A stretch of DNA of 64,000 nucleotides from JADJXV01 sp046328995. Lineage in GTDB: Bacteria; Bacteroidota; Ignavibacteria; Kapaibacteriales; UBA961. The position numbers were made by a program, and so were the translations under genes. Positions 34,638 to 43,092 of this stretch are shown here, piece after piece. The notes under the pieces were generated by a model. The model had not been told where the DNA came from. It did not search any database and worked only from the letters and a program-made list of their open reading frames with translations. The stretch spans positions 930,001 through 994,000 of the forward strand of contig JAXLVN010000002.1 in the NCBI GenBank assembly GCA_046328995.1. The letters are read 5' to 3'. Each line of letters opens with the position of its first letter. The first letter of the stretch is position 1.

Positions 34638-37133
34638 ATGAAGCAATTCTACCTCTTCTGCATCGCTCTCCTTTGTGCCGGCACGAGCACGCTCGCGCAG
34701 CCGGTGACGACGGCCAATCCTATCCTCTTTGTCACGCAAACGCCTGTGAATGGATTTACTTCCATCACGCAGACCTTCAGCAATCATAATCCCTGGATCG
34801 ATAACGCACCCCGCGGCGGAGACCTGATGATACGCTACGCTGACGGCACACTCCGCAATCTTACCCGCGAGGCAGGATACGGCGACACGAGCGCTCAGCA
34901 GCGAGGGAATGCAATTGCCGTCCGGCAGCCATGTGTACATTGGAGCGGCACCAAAGCGCTTTTTTCGATGGTCATCGGCGCGCCGGTGAAGCAATTCGAT
35001 TACCCCACTAATTACTGGCAGATATACGAAGTGAGTGGTCTTGGTAAGGGTGAAAAAGTGACCATTACCAAGCTCGCCGGTCAGCCCGAAAAGTATAATA
35101 ATATTTCGCCGGTGTATGGCAGTGATAATTCCGTGATTTTTACTTCCGATATGCCCGTCGGCGGCATCGCGCATCTCTATCCGCAGCTTGATGAATACGA
35201 GTCGGCGCGCGTGGTGTCCGGTCTCTGGAAAATTACACCAACGGGCGAAGTGATGATGATTCAGCATTCACCAAGCGGTTCGTTTTACCCGATCGTCGAT
35301 TCCTACGGACGTATCCTCTACACGCGGTGGGACCATCTACAGCGCGATCAGCAGGCCGATGCTGACCGTCGTGAACGCAAAGCAGGACAGCAGGCGACGT
35401 ACGGCACCATTACCTATCCCGATGAATCGAAAGATGCTACGCCACTTGTAGCCGATACCGAAATCTTTCCCGAACCCCGTGATTCGTCGAGTCCGGATTA
35501 TTCGTCCGACCTTGCATTGCACACCTTTAATCAATTTTTCCCATGGGAAATTAATCAGGACGGCACCGAGGAGGAAACGGTGAATCATGTCGGTCGACAC
35601 GAATTCGGCGGTACCTATACCGACGGTTCATTCCGCAATGATCCGAATCTTGACTATGTGTTCCAAAAAGGATATGTGAAAAATAAAATTTCTATTCATG
35701 GTGACGGCGGCGCATTCCACTTGCGCGAGGATCCGACAGCACCGGGCACGTATTACTGCACCAATAGCCGTGAATTTGGTCGTGAAACTGCCGGACAGAT
35801 TCTGAAGTTCACCGGAGCGCCGGGTGTCAATCCCGAGGATATGGAAGTGCTTGAAATTACACATCAAGCGACAGGTTCATCGACGGAAGAAGGGCAAACG
35901 CCGAATCCCAATCAGAGCGGGCATTACCGCAATCCTCTGCCTATGTCGGATGGACAGCTTATAGTGAGCCACACGCCATCGCCGTATGCGAATAAAAATC
36001 TCGGGCAAACGGAAAACCCGAAAATCCGGTACAATTTCCGCCTCAAAACCATGAAACAAACTATGATTGACGGCGCGCCGTATTTTGTTGCTGATAAATT
36101 ACTTACAAGCGGAATTGTTCGCTCGACCTCGTATTATAACGGTAATGATTACATCATCAGCCGCATCGATACCCTGTGGGAACTCGACCCGGTGGAGGTG
36201 AAGGCGACGGCTGTGCCACCGATGCAGCGGGAAGATGCGATTCCCACCATCGAACAGCAAGTCTTTGACGAAACAGGCGTTGACCCATCCAAGCTCCGCG
36301 CATGGATGAAAGAAAAAAAGCTCGCTCTCATTGTGAGCCGCGACGTAACCACACGCGACCGCGCCGACAATACGCAGCCGTATAATCTCCGCGTACCGGA
36401 TGGCGGCACGGAAACCATCGGCAAGCAGGGCAAGGTCTATGATGTGAAGTATATGGAGATATTTCAAGGAGATATGCTCAGAGGAATGGGGGGCACTACA
36501 AATCCACAGCCCGGTCGTAGAGTCATCGCACGGCCAATGCATCAGCCGGAAGCGAAGAATCCGCCGGTCACTGCTGCGCCTTCAGGAGGCAGCGTGAAGA
36601 TTGGCAAAGACGGTTCGGTTGCGTCGTTTGTACCCGCGCAGCGCGCTACGACGTGGCAATTAACCGATGCAGCCGGTAAGGGCGTTGTTCGCGAGCGGTA
36701 TTGGGTATCCTTTCAACCGGGGGAGATACGAACATGTAATTCATGCCATGGAGTAAATAAACAAGATCAGGCAGGGATGCCGCCACCGCAAAACAAACCC
36801 GAAGCGCTCCGCGAATTACTCACGTATTGGAAGTCGCAGGTAGCGTCTTCCGTGCCGTCGTCTCAGGAAAATTCACTCGTTCTCGGGCAAAATTACCCTA
36901 ATCCCAGCAATACTTCCATGACCATCGAGTATGCAATTCCCGCACGGTCATTGGTAAAAATAAAAGTCTATGACAATACAGGAAAAGAAGTTACCACGCT
37001 CGTCAGCGAAACCAAAGAAGCAGGCGAGTACAAGGTAAAATGCAATACAGCGAAATTCCCAAGCGGCGTCTATTACTACAAGCTCGAATGTGGTGGGGTG
37101 TCGAAGACGAAGGAATTTACGGTGGTGCGGTGA
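34638..37133 (+). CDS. Secreted propeller-like protein with one c-type haem motif and T9SS domain
   Basis: An 831-residue exported protein; the ATG at 34638 gives a clean signal peptide ending 'STLAQ'. Most of the chain (to ~680) looks like a beta-propeller with 'NISPVYGSDNSVIFTSDMP' and 'SFYPIVDSYGRILYTRWDH', PD40-like blades resembling proteins related to the hydrazine synthase alpha subunit. Near residue 700, 'RTCNSCHG' is a single haem c attachment site. The end is a T9SS type A domain ('NYPNPSNTS', 'FPSGVYYYKLE'). It is probably a surface or periplasmic redox protein; the hydrazine synthase resemblance is from memory of motifs and does not imply anammox chemistry. Confidence 0.75.
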   Translation: MKQFYLFCIALLCAGTSTLAQPVTTANPILFVTQTPVNGFTSITQTFSNHNPWIDNAPRGGDLMIRYADGTLRNLTREAGYGDTSAQQRGNAIAVRQPCVHWSGTKALFSMVIGAPVKQFDYPTNYWQIYEVSGLGKGEKVTITKLAGQPEKYNNISPVYGSDNSVIFTSDMPVGGIAHLYPQLDEYESARVVSGLWKITPTGEVMMIQHSPSGSFYPIVDSYGRILYTRWDHLQRDQQADADRRERKAGQQATYGTITYPDESKDATPLVADTEIFPEPRDSSSPDYSSDLALHTFNQFFPWEINQDGTEEETVNHVGRHEFGGTYTDGSFRNDPNLDYVFQKGYVKNKISIHGDGGAFHLREDPTAPGTYYCTNSREFGRETAGQILKFTGAPGVNPEDMEVLEITHQATGSSTEEGQTPNPNQSGHYRNPLPMSDGQLIVSHTPSPYANKNLGQTENPKIRYNFRLKTMKQTMIDGAPYFVADKLLTSGIVRSTSYYNGNDYIISRIDTLWELDPVEVKATAVPPMQREDAIPTIEQQVFDETGVDPSKLRAWMKEKKLALIVSRDVTTRDRADNTQPYNLRVPDGGTETIGKQGKVYDVKYMEIFQGDMLRGMGGTTNPQPGRRVIARPMHQPEAKNPPVTAAPSGGSVKIGKDGSVASFVPAQRATTWQLTDAAGKGVVRERYWVSFQPGEIRTCNSCHGVNKQDQAGMPPPQNKPEALRELLTYWKSQVASSVPSSQENSLVLGQNYPNPSNTSMTIEYAIPARSLVKIKVYDNTGKEVTTLVSETKEAGEYKVKCNTAKFPSGVYYYKLECGGVSKTKEFTVVR

Positions 37134-37339
37134 TTTCACTTTTTAACCGAGCCGCTCGCGCAGAAGCGAGGGGCTCGGGAAGAAGGTGGTCTTTGACATG
37201 TCTAATGTACCACAAAATTTGTCCGAGAACCTGACTAATCGGTTGGTTTTACAAATGTATTGTTTATCAGCTCAGGATAATTCCCACTTTGTCTTTAATT
37301 TTGCACTGAAATTTTTACCACCAACCTGAAAGTACATCA

Positions 37340-37897
37340 ATGGACACTCTCGAAGAAGTAAAACTCCTGCTCAAAGAATTAGTTGCCAGCCAGAAGGAAA
37401 CTGATTTAAAGTTTAAAGAAACTGACAGTGAACTCAAGGAAACCTCCAGACTTGTGAAAGAGCTCACCCGTAATATTAACGGCATAGCTGATTCTAATGG
37501 ACTGACAGCCGAACAGTTTTTCTCATCCGCCCTTGAACGTTCACCTGCCTTGAACGGAGTGAGTTTTGACTATGCCGAGCGGGATGAGAAGCGCCACAAT
37601 AAACAGCTGTCAATGCGTGAGCAATACGACGTACTATTGTACAGCGAGTCGGCGATTGGGATTGTGGAGATTAAATACCGCCTTCGCAGCAGTGATATCG
37701 AACTCCTTGCCTCACGCAAAGTTGAGAACTTTCGCGTGTTATTTCCCCAAGAAGCAGCAAAGGATATATACTTGGCAGCAGCAGGATTTAGTGTCGATGA
37801 ACAAGCTATCGAAAAGGCACGTGAATTGGGAGTATATGTACTGACACAAGTAGGAGAGAATATCAAAATTCTGAACGAGGAAGCTCGGATATACTGA
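37340..37897 (+). CDS. PD-(D/E)XK nuclease-like protein with N-terminal coiled coil
   Basis: A 185-residue protein. Residues 3-48 are a coiled coil ('LLLKELVASQKETDLKFKET'). The rest fits the restriction-endonuclease-like fold: D97 in 'QYDVLLYSE' and E110-I-K112 in 'GIVEIKYR' form a D-(12)-ExK site. Similar proteins in cyanobacteria and Bacteroidota are annotated DUF3782 or similar. Such genes are often mobile or linked to defence, but no partner is nearby. It is followed 110 bp later by nuoA, probably in a separate unit. Confidence 0.65.
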   Translation: MDTLEEVKLLLKELVASQKETDLKFKETDSELKETSRLVKELTRNINGIADSNGLTAEQFFSSALERSPALNGVSFDYAERDEKRHNKQLSMREQYDVLLYSESAIGIVEIKYRLRSSDIELLASRKVENFRVLFPQEAAKDIYLAAAGFSVDEQAIEKARELGVYVLTQVGENIKILNEEARIY

Positions 37898-38008
37898 TGA
37901 GAGTGGGCGGAATTCCACCCACCACCATTTTTCTCCTTTGCCATAAGGAAAAAAACGGGTAATTTTGGGCTGTACAATTCTTGTAATCCTTCATTCTCCG
38001 GATAATGT

Positions 38009-38368
38009 ATGATTGAATCTTACCTTCCTCTGATAGTTATGGTCGTTGTCGGCGGGCTCTTTGGGCTCTCGAATGTCGTGGCTGCTGAAGTGTTTGGCCC
38101 ACGGAAGAACAAAACGAAAACCAAGCTTGGCGTCTATGAATGTGGTATGGAACCGATTACTTCTGCCCGCGAGCGCTTCTCGGTGAAGTTCTATATGGTA
38201 GCAATGCTTTTTATTTTATTTGATATCGAAATTGTATTTATGTATCCGTGGGCCGTTCAATTTAAAGAACTTGGCCTCACCGGACTTTTGGCAATGGTGT
38301 CGTTCATGGTGCTGCTATTCGCAGGATTTATTTACGTTCTCAAAAAAGGAGCATTAAAATGGGATTAG
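38009..38368 (+). CDS. nuoA: NADH-quinone oxidoreductase subunit A
   Basis: Small membrane subunit of respiratory complex I, at the junction of the membrane and peripheral arms. It has 119 residues and three membrane helices. The conserved loop 'GVYECGMEPITSARERFSVK' and 'FYMVAMLFILFDIEIVFMYPWA' with the E/D pair in helix 2 are complete. Overlaps nuoB by 10 bp. The rest of the complex I operon (nuoC onward) is absent; a terminator follows nuoB. Confidence 0.97.
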   Translation: MIESYLPLIVMVVVGGLFGLSNVVAAEVFGPRKNKTKTKLGVYECGMEPITSARERFSVKFYMVAMLFILFDIEIVFMYPWAVQFKELGLTGLLAMVSFMVLLFAGFIYVLKKGALKWD

Positions 38369-38883
38369 ACCAAACTCTCGCCAAGCAAGGATTTCTGACC
38401 ACGACTATCGATTCGGTCATTCAATGGGCGCAAAAAAACGCGATGTGGCCGATGCCCCTCGGGATTTCCTGCTGCGCAATCGAAATGATGGCTTTCGCCG
38501 GTCCGAGAATGGACTCCTCACGCTTCGGTTCGGAAGTATTCCGCTTCTCACCGCGTCAGTCTGATTTGCTCATCGTCGCCGGCACAGTAACCTATAAAAT
38601 GAGCTGGGTAGTACGCAAAATTTACGACCAAATGCCCGACCCGAAATGGGTAATGTCGATGGGCGTTTGCGCATCGACCGGCGGTATGTTCCGCAGCTAT
38701 TCGGTGGTGCAGGGAATTGATCAATTCTTACCGGTTGATGTGTATGTTTCAGGGTGCCCTCCGCGTCCTGAGGCGGTCATCAAAGGTTTGATGGCAATTC
38801 AGGATAAAGTCGATAGAGTGAGTCCAACGATTCTCGATTTTGGTAAAGACAAGTCAGATTTCCAAAAGTCGATCCTAGCGTAA
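38359..38883 (+). CDS. nuoB: NADH-quinone oxidoreductase subunit B
   Basis: Carries cluster N2, the last iron-sulfur centre before quinone in complex I. It has 174 residues. All four ligands are visible: the tandem C38-C39 ('GISCCAIEMM'), C104 ('GVCAST') and C133 ('SGCPPRPEA'). 'aaagga' precedes the ATG, and its start overlaps the end of nuoA, so the two are translationally coupled. The strong terminator 18 bp downstream shows that this is a two-gene unit here. Confidence 0.97.
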   Translation: MGLDQTLAKQGFLTTTIDSVIQWAQKNAMWPMPLGISCCAIEMMAFAGPRMDSSRFGSEVFRFSPRQSDLLIVAGTVTYKMSWVVRKIYDQMPDPKWVMSMGVCASTGGMFRSYSVVQGIDQFLPVDVYVSGCPPRPEAVIKGLMAIQDKVDRVSPTILDFGKDKSDFQKSILA

Positions 38884-38900
38884 GTATCGAAAGAAAATGA

Positions 38901-38934
38901 AAAAGCCGAATTGCGATGCAATTCGGCTTTTTTT
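38901..38934 (+). terminator. Rho-independent terminator after nuoB
   Basis: Perfect 14-bp stem 'aaaagccgaattgc' / 'gcaattcggctttt' with a 3-base loop and a T run. One of the strongest in the window. Confidence 0.95.
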
Positions 38935-38979
38935 ATGTGGTTATTATTGTTTCGTTTACTACAATTTGTTGTGCGCGCC

Positions 38980-39249
38980 GTAGAGACGTTGCATGCAATG
39001 TCTCTACACGGGGATGGTGAATACTACAATTTGTTCCTGGCGTAGAGACGTTGCATGCAACGTCTCTACATTGTGGGTAATGCCGGAAAAATGTTGTCTT
39101 CGTAGAGACGTTGCATGCAACGTCTCTACATGGGGATGGTGAATACTACAATTTGTTCCTAGCGTAGAGACGTTGCATGCAACGTCTCTACCCGAATGCT
39201 GGATAAAAAAATGTTGTCTTCGTAGAGACGTTGCATGCAACGTCTCTAC
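38980..39249. repeat. Five spaced copies of a 28-bp palindrome
   Basis: 'gtagagacgttgcatgcaac' plus 'gtctctac' at 38980, 39042, 39102, 39164 and 39222 (first copy has one change). Spacers are 32-34 bp, but spacers 1 and 3 are nearly identical and 2 and 4 share their right half ('atgttgtcttc'), so the array grew by duplication of a two-unit block of about 120 bp. It lies between nuoB and ribD. Confidence 0.9.
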
Positions 39250-39342
39250 AGGAAATACGGTAATGATCAAATCAATCCGGGTTGATTTCCACCGGAATAC
39301 CGGTAATGATAAATAATCAATCCGGAAAAATTCCAACCACGT

Positions 39343-40431
39343 TCACCCCGCCACCGCCACCACATACCAATCCTCGCCACACTTCTCACTCGACACAACC
39401 CGTAATTTTGGTGCAAGCGCAAGCGTGGGCAGGAAATTACCAAATACTTGTTTTCCGCCGCCGAGGAGCATTGGCGCAATAAAAAAGTGGTATTCATCGA
39501 TGAGATTCTCCTGTAGGAGCGCCGAGAGAAGCAGCGAACCTCCCTCGACCATAATGGACGCAATACCATAGTCTTGCAAGAGGTCGCGCAGTGCATTCCT
39601 TAGGATGAGATGTTCGTGGAAATCAGTATCACAGCCGAGCACTTGTATGCCGCTCTCGCGCAGTAAGCGCGCCTTCGGGGTCGTGGCAGCGGTATGCCCA
39701 CAGACAACAATCGTTTTTGTAGTGAATTCATCGGTAAAGAGTTGAAGAGTCGGTGGTAATTCTAAACGCGTATCAAGGACAATTCTCCATGGTTGCCTTC
39801 CTTCCACATGCCGCACGGTGAGCGCGGGATTATCCACAAGAGCTGTTGTTTTGCCGATCATCACAGCGTCGAATTCAGCCCTGAGCTGATGCACTTTTTG
39901 TCTGCTTACCTGTGACGTAATCCATTGCGATTCATGCGCATGCGATGCAATACATCCGTCGAGCGTTTGCCCGGTCTTGGCGATGATATACGGCATTTTT
40001 GTGGTAATGGTCTTGGTATGCGTGCGGTCGAGCCAGGCGCATTCGGTGCCGAGAACACCGACCGTGACGTCGATGCCGGCTGCCCGGAGACGCTCGATGC
40101 CATTACCGGAAACAAGAGGATTGGCATCCTGCATGCCGATAATAACGCGGCCAATCTTCCGCTCGATGAGCAAATCAGCGCACGGCGGCTGCTTGCCGGT
40201 ATGCGAACATGGTTCAAGCGTGACGACCGCTGTCGCACCTGCCACATCTTCGGTCGCATTCGTAATTGCTTCACGCTCGGCATGGGGCTCACCGAATTTC
40301 CGGTGCCAGCCCTCGCCGATAATTCTACCATCTTTTAAAAGTACGCAACCTACTCTTGGATTAGGACTTACGTGACCCGTGCCGCGGAGGGCGAGTTCGA
40401 TCGCGCGTGCCATTGCTTGTTCATTTGTCAT
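39343..40431 (-). CDS. ribD: Bifunctional riboflavin biosynthesis deaminase/reductase RibD
   Basis: Carries out the second and third steps of riboflavin synthesis: deamination of the diaminohydroxypyrimidine intermediate and NADPH-dependent reduction of its ribosyl group. It has 362 residues from the ATG at 40431; the frame is open upstream, but that part runs into the MITE-like repeat and is not RibD-like. The zinc site of the deaminase is H50-A-E52 with C75 and C84 ('LEPCSHTGKQPPC'). The reductase half shows 'KTGQTLDGCIASHAHESQWI' and 'MVEGGSLLLSALL'. No other rib genes are next to it. Confidence 0.95.
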   Translation of the reverse strand: MTNEQAMARAIELALRGTGHVSPNPRVGCVLLKDGRIIGEGWHRKFGEPHAEREAITNATEDVAGATAVVTLEPCSHTGKQPPCADLLIERKIGRVIIGMQDANPLVSGNGIERLRAAGIDVTVGVLGTECAWLDRTHTKTITTKMPYIIAKTGQTLDGCIASHAHESQWITSQVSRQKVHQLRAEFDAVMIGKTTALVDNPALTVRHVEGRQPWRIVLDTRLELPPTLQLFTDEFTTKTIVVCGHTAATTPKARLLRESGIQVLGCDTDFHEHLILRNALRDLLQDYGIASIMVEGGSLLLSALLQENLIDEYHFFIAPMLLGGGKQVFGNFLPTLALAPKLRVVSSEKCGEDWYVVAVAG

Positions 40432-40479
40432 GGATATGTTGGGGGATTGAGGGATGTAGAAGGTAACGTTAGCATGCGA

Positions 40480-40825
40480 ATGACATGCTGAAGGCCTCAT
40501 TAAAAACTTTAAAAAAAAAGCAAGTAATGACACAACAAGTACTTGCAAAAGAGGATTTCCGCTCTATGTAGTCGGAAGAATTCCTCCCACAGGGTTGCAC
40601 AGGGTATGCTCACAGAGTCACACACAGCAGTATTCCGCTGTGAACTCTGTGAAAAACTCTGTGAAACTCTGTGGGAAACTCTTTCTCTTACAGCAAATGC
40701 AAGTCATATAAAAAGAACCGGTTGTAAAACTGTCATTGGTAACTTGTTTCAGCATCTCCGCATGTACGAACGTCGTAGCACGACAGATTAGCCAAGGAGA
40801 CCCTGAAACAAGTTCAGGGTGACAG
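40480..40825. repeat. MITE-like dispersed repeat, copy 2
   Basis: A 346-bp copy, inverted relative to copy 1, from 'gacatgctgaaggcc' to 'ttcagggtgacag'. It has a single internal 'ttccgctgtgaa...gtgggaaactctttct' unit. Lies directly upstream of ribD, 50 bp from its start codon, so it may affect ribD expression. Confidence 0.8.
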
Positions 40826-41069
40826 TTCATGAAAGATATTGATTGTAATCGGGTCATACTTAATCGTATAGCATACATGCATCGCTATTCACACCTGCAA
40901 TTTATACATTTTTCAAGTACATGATATGCCCTCGCAGGTTTTGTTTTTATCTTTGCAGGAAAATCGGCAGTTCGCATGCCGTACTGTCTAGGGGAAAATT
41001 CGTATCGCATCGCACATTCCCGGAACAATACACAATCTTCTCTCCTCCAAGCATTCAAAAACACAACGT

Positions 41070-41609
41070 ATGACGACCGTCCCAACGGAGAAATTCGACG
41101 ATATCTACCATGCACATAAAGTGCTTGTGTATAATCTTGCGCTCTCGTACGTGCTCGTGGCTGAGGACGCGCAGGAAATTGCGCAGGATGTGTTTGTGTC
41201 GGTTTATCAGGGGCTTACGTCGTTCAAGGAGCAGTCGTCAATCACGACGTGGGTGTATAGGATTACCATCAATAAATCGCTCGATTTTATCAAAGCGAAG
41301 CAACGTAAAAAACGGTTCGCGTTCTTGACATCGCTCTTTCATGACGACTCAAACGAACTCAAATACGACAAACCGACCTTTGATCACCCGGGCGTGCAAC
41401 TGGAGAATAGGGAAGCAGTTGAGCGAATTTTCAAGTGTATTCATCAATTACCCGACAACCAAAAAACAGCACTTCTGCTGAGCAAAATTGAGAATAAAAC
41501 CCAAGCCGAAATTGCTGAGATTATGAACCTCAGCGCCAAAGCCGTCGAGTCGCTGATTCAGCGCGCCAAGCAAAATTTATCTACTATATTATCCAAAAGC
41601 GAAGGATGA
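41070..41609 (+). CDS. ECF-type RNA polymerase sigma factor (module 1)
   Basis: A 179-residue sigma-70 family ECF factor. Region 2 has 'DAQEIAQDVFVSVYQGLTSF' and 'TWVYRITINKSLDFIK'; region 4 has 'LPDNQKTALLLSKIENKTQA' and 'IMNLSAKAVESLIQRAKQNL'. It should direct transcription of an envelope-stress regulon. The following gene (49 bp on) encodes a small one-helix protein in the place expected for an anti-sigma factor, then come a Spy/CpxP-like protein and the MbnP/MbnH pair, so the regulon probably includes these. A closely similar module starts at 49396. Confidence 0.93.
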   Translation: MTTVPTEKFDDIYHAHKVLVYNLALSYVLVAEDAQEIAQDVFVSVYQGLTSFKEQSSITTWVYRITINKSLDFIKAKQRKKRFAFLTSLFHDDSNELKYDKPTFDHPGVQLENREAVERIFKCIHQLPDNQKTALLLSKIENKTQAEIAEIMNLSAKAVESLIQRAKQNLSTILSKSEG

Positions 41610-41657
41610 CGCGCTGTATGTCGTCCAATGATGCACGTAACTATTTGAGGAACTATC

Positions 41658-41927
41658 ATGAACCATACTCCCGACGACCTTACTCCGCTTGACCGCATTG
41701 CGCGGGTTGATGCGCCGCCGTTTTTGCTGACTCGTATTCGTCAGAGAATTGATGAATCGAACCGCACGCGTATCAGTCCACCATTCCAATGGGTTATAGG
41801 AATCACTGTTATACTTTTTCTGGCGATTAATACAATCGCCATCCTGAAAGTGACGCAGAAAACGGAGTCAACGCCGGTACTCGCACAGGGTATGAATTTA
41901 GTACCAACCTCCATCTACAATGAATAA
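41658..41927 (+). CDS. Small one-helix protein, putative anti-sigma factor (module 1)
   Basis: An 89-residue protein: a short cytoplasmic part with 'LDRIARVDAPPFLLTRIRQR', one membrane helix (~45-64, 'WVIGITVILFLAINTIAILK') and a short periplasmic tail. Size, topology and location directly after an ECF sigma gene suggest an anti-sigma factor. It lacks the HxxxCxxC zinc motif. Its stop overlaps the start of the next gene by 8 bp, so it is translationally coupled with the Spy-like protein. A paralogue in the same place is at 50683. Confidence 0.65.
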   Translation: MNHTPDDLTPLDRIARVDAPPFLLTRIRQRIDESNRTRISPPFQWVIGITVILFLAINTIAILKVTQKTESTPVLAQGMNLVPTSIYNE

Positions 41928-42393
41928 AATCAAGCTCCTTACCGGCAGCACCATCGTGCTCCTTGTCGTCAATCTCGCACTCGTCGGCTTTATCGTGTTC
42001 GGCAAGCCACCACGCCCCGGTGACCCCGATGCCCGAAAACGGGAAATTATCGAAAAACTCGGTTTCGATGACGCGCAAGTGCATGAGTATGAACGCATTA
42101 TCGAGGATCACCGCTCAGCAATGCGGGACAATAATCAGAAAATGCGCACGCTCAAGAATGAACTCTACACCACGCTCATCAATGGCGCACCCGAAAGCGT
42201 CAAAGACTCGCTGATTCTGGCTATCAGCCACGAACAAATCAGCATTGAGAATACCCATTACGCCCATTTTCAGAATATTAAAAAAATATGCAAGCCCGAG
42301 CAAATGAAGAAGTTTGAGGAATTGACCGACGAACTTGCTACGTTCTTTGCTCCGCCCCGCCCGCAGCATCCGCCACGAAATGAGAGACCGTAA
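41920..42393 (+). CDS. Spy/CpxP-like periplasmic protein (module 1)
   Basis: A 157-residue protein with an N-terminal membrane anchor (~7-27), then a helical, charged periplasmic domain ('REIIEKLGFDDAQVHEYERI', 'EQMKKFEELTDEL'). This is the pattern of the periplasmic heavy-metal sensor / Spy-CpxP (CnrX-like) group: 'L.(F/L)...Q...Y' and a late 'L...Q...F'. In such systems the protein senses metal or misfolded protein and controls the sigma/anti-sigma pair. It overlaps the putative anti-sigma gene and abuts the mbnP-like gene (stop and ATG are adjacent), so all lie in one operon. Confidence 0.75.
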   Translation: MNKIKLLTGSTIVLLVVNLALVGFIVFGKPPRPGDPDARKREIIEKLGFDDAQVHEYERIIEDHRSAMRDNNQKMRTLKNELYTTLINGAPESVKDSLILAISHEQISIENTHYAHFQNIKKICKPEQMKKFEELTDELATFFAPPRPQHPPRNERP

Positions 42394-43092
42394 ATGACAC
42401 TCCTCAAGAGCATAGCCGTCATGCTGCTTCTCTGCCTGAGTGCCGCGCATGCTCAGCAGGAGCGCGTCGATATTCAGTTGATTTTCCGGCCATTCGTGGG
42501 TTTAGTACCACTCCAACTTGATACAAATTATACACTTGAGAATAATCAAACGATCGAATTTTCGACGGTGAAATTCTACATTTCAGGTGTGGAAGTCTTG
42601 CGGAATGACAGTGTCATTTTCACCGAAAAAAACAGCTATCACCTGCTCGATGCGTCGAACGAACCTTCGCTGCACATTCCTCTCTCGCAGCTTCCTGCCG
42701 GTCAAGGTACCCATGTTCGTTTTTTTCTTGGAATTGATAGCGCGACGACTACTTCAGGCGCACTTGGCGGCGATCTCGACCCAACGCGTGGGATGTTTTG
42801 GACATGGCAAAGCGGCTACATTCACACCAAAATCGAAGGGAAATGCAGTTGGAGTACAGGCAGGAATCGGGAATTTGAATTTCATTTAGGCGGTTATCGT
42901 AGTCCTTTTAATTCATTACAAACCATTACCTTACCATTGTCTTCTTCACGGGAGGTAAGTATCAAAATGGATGTATTGAAGTATATGAATTCCATCGACT
43001 TAGCGAGCGTGCATCATATCATGTCACCCGGTGAACAAGCAGTGTTTCTCTCTCAACAATTTGCCACCATTTTTCGAGTTGAGGCGCGATGA
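42394..43092 (+). CDS. MbnP-family copper-binding protein
   Basis: A 232-residue exported protein (signal peptide ends 'AAHAQ'). The family hallmark 'GGDLDPTRGMFWTWQSGYI' followed by a 'K.EG' segment is complete, and the early 'VDIQLIFRPFVGLVPLQLD' strand is typical. MbnP proteins bind copper; in the characterised case the partner MbnH oxidises a tryptophan of MbnP to kynurenine, creating the copper site. Here tryptophans W142 and W144 lie in the hallmark segment. The gene overlaps the MbnH-like gene by 4 bp (ATGA), which strongly supports a working pair. Likely periplasmic. Confidence 0.88.
   Translation: MTLLKSIAVMLLLCLSAAHAQQERVDIQLIFRPFVGLVPLQLDTNYTLENNQTIEFSTVKFYISGVEVLRNDSVIFTEKNSYHLLDASNEPSLHIPLSQLPAGQGTHVRFFLGIDSATTTSGALGGDLDPTRGMFWTWQSGYIHTKIEGKCSWSTGRNREFEFHLGGYRSPFNSLQTITLPLSSSREVSIKMDVLKYMNSIDLASVHHIMSPGEQAVFLSQQFATIFRVEAR

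Noticed and set aside
34638..37133. True hydrazine synthase (anammox)
   Set aside because: Only a distant propeller resemblance and one haem motif; no beta/gamma subunit genes, and a T9SS tail unlike anammox enzymes.
37138..37180. Terminator after the haem/T9SS protein gene
   Set aside because: An inverted repeat 'gagccgctcgc...gcgaggggctc' is present but imperfect and not followed by a T run.
38980..39249. Possible CRISPR array (28-bp repeats, 32-34-bp spacers)
   Set aside because: Repeats are almost perfect palindromes over their full length, spacers are themselves duplicated, and no cas gene is in the window.
40432..40548. N-terminal extension of RibD
   Set aside because: The extension runs into the MITE-like repeat and does not resemble RibD; the ATG at 40431 starts the conserved part.
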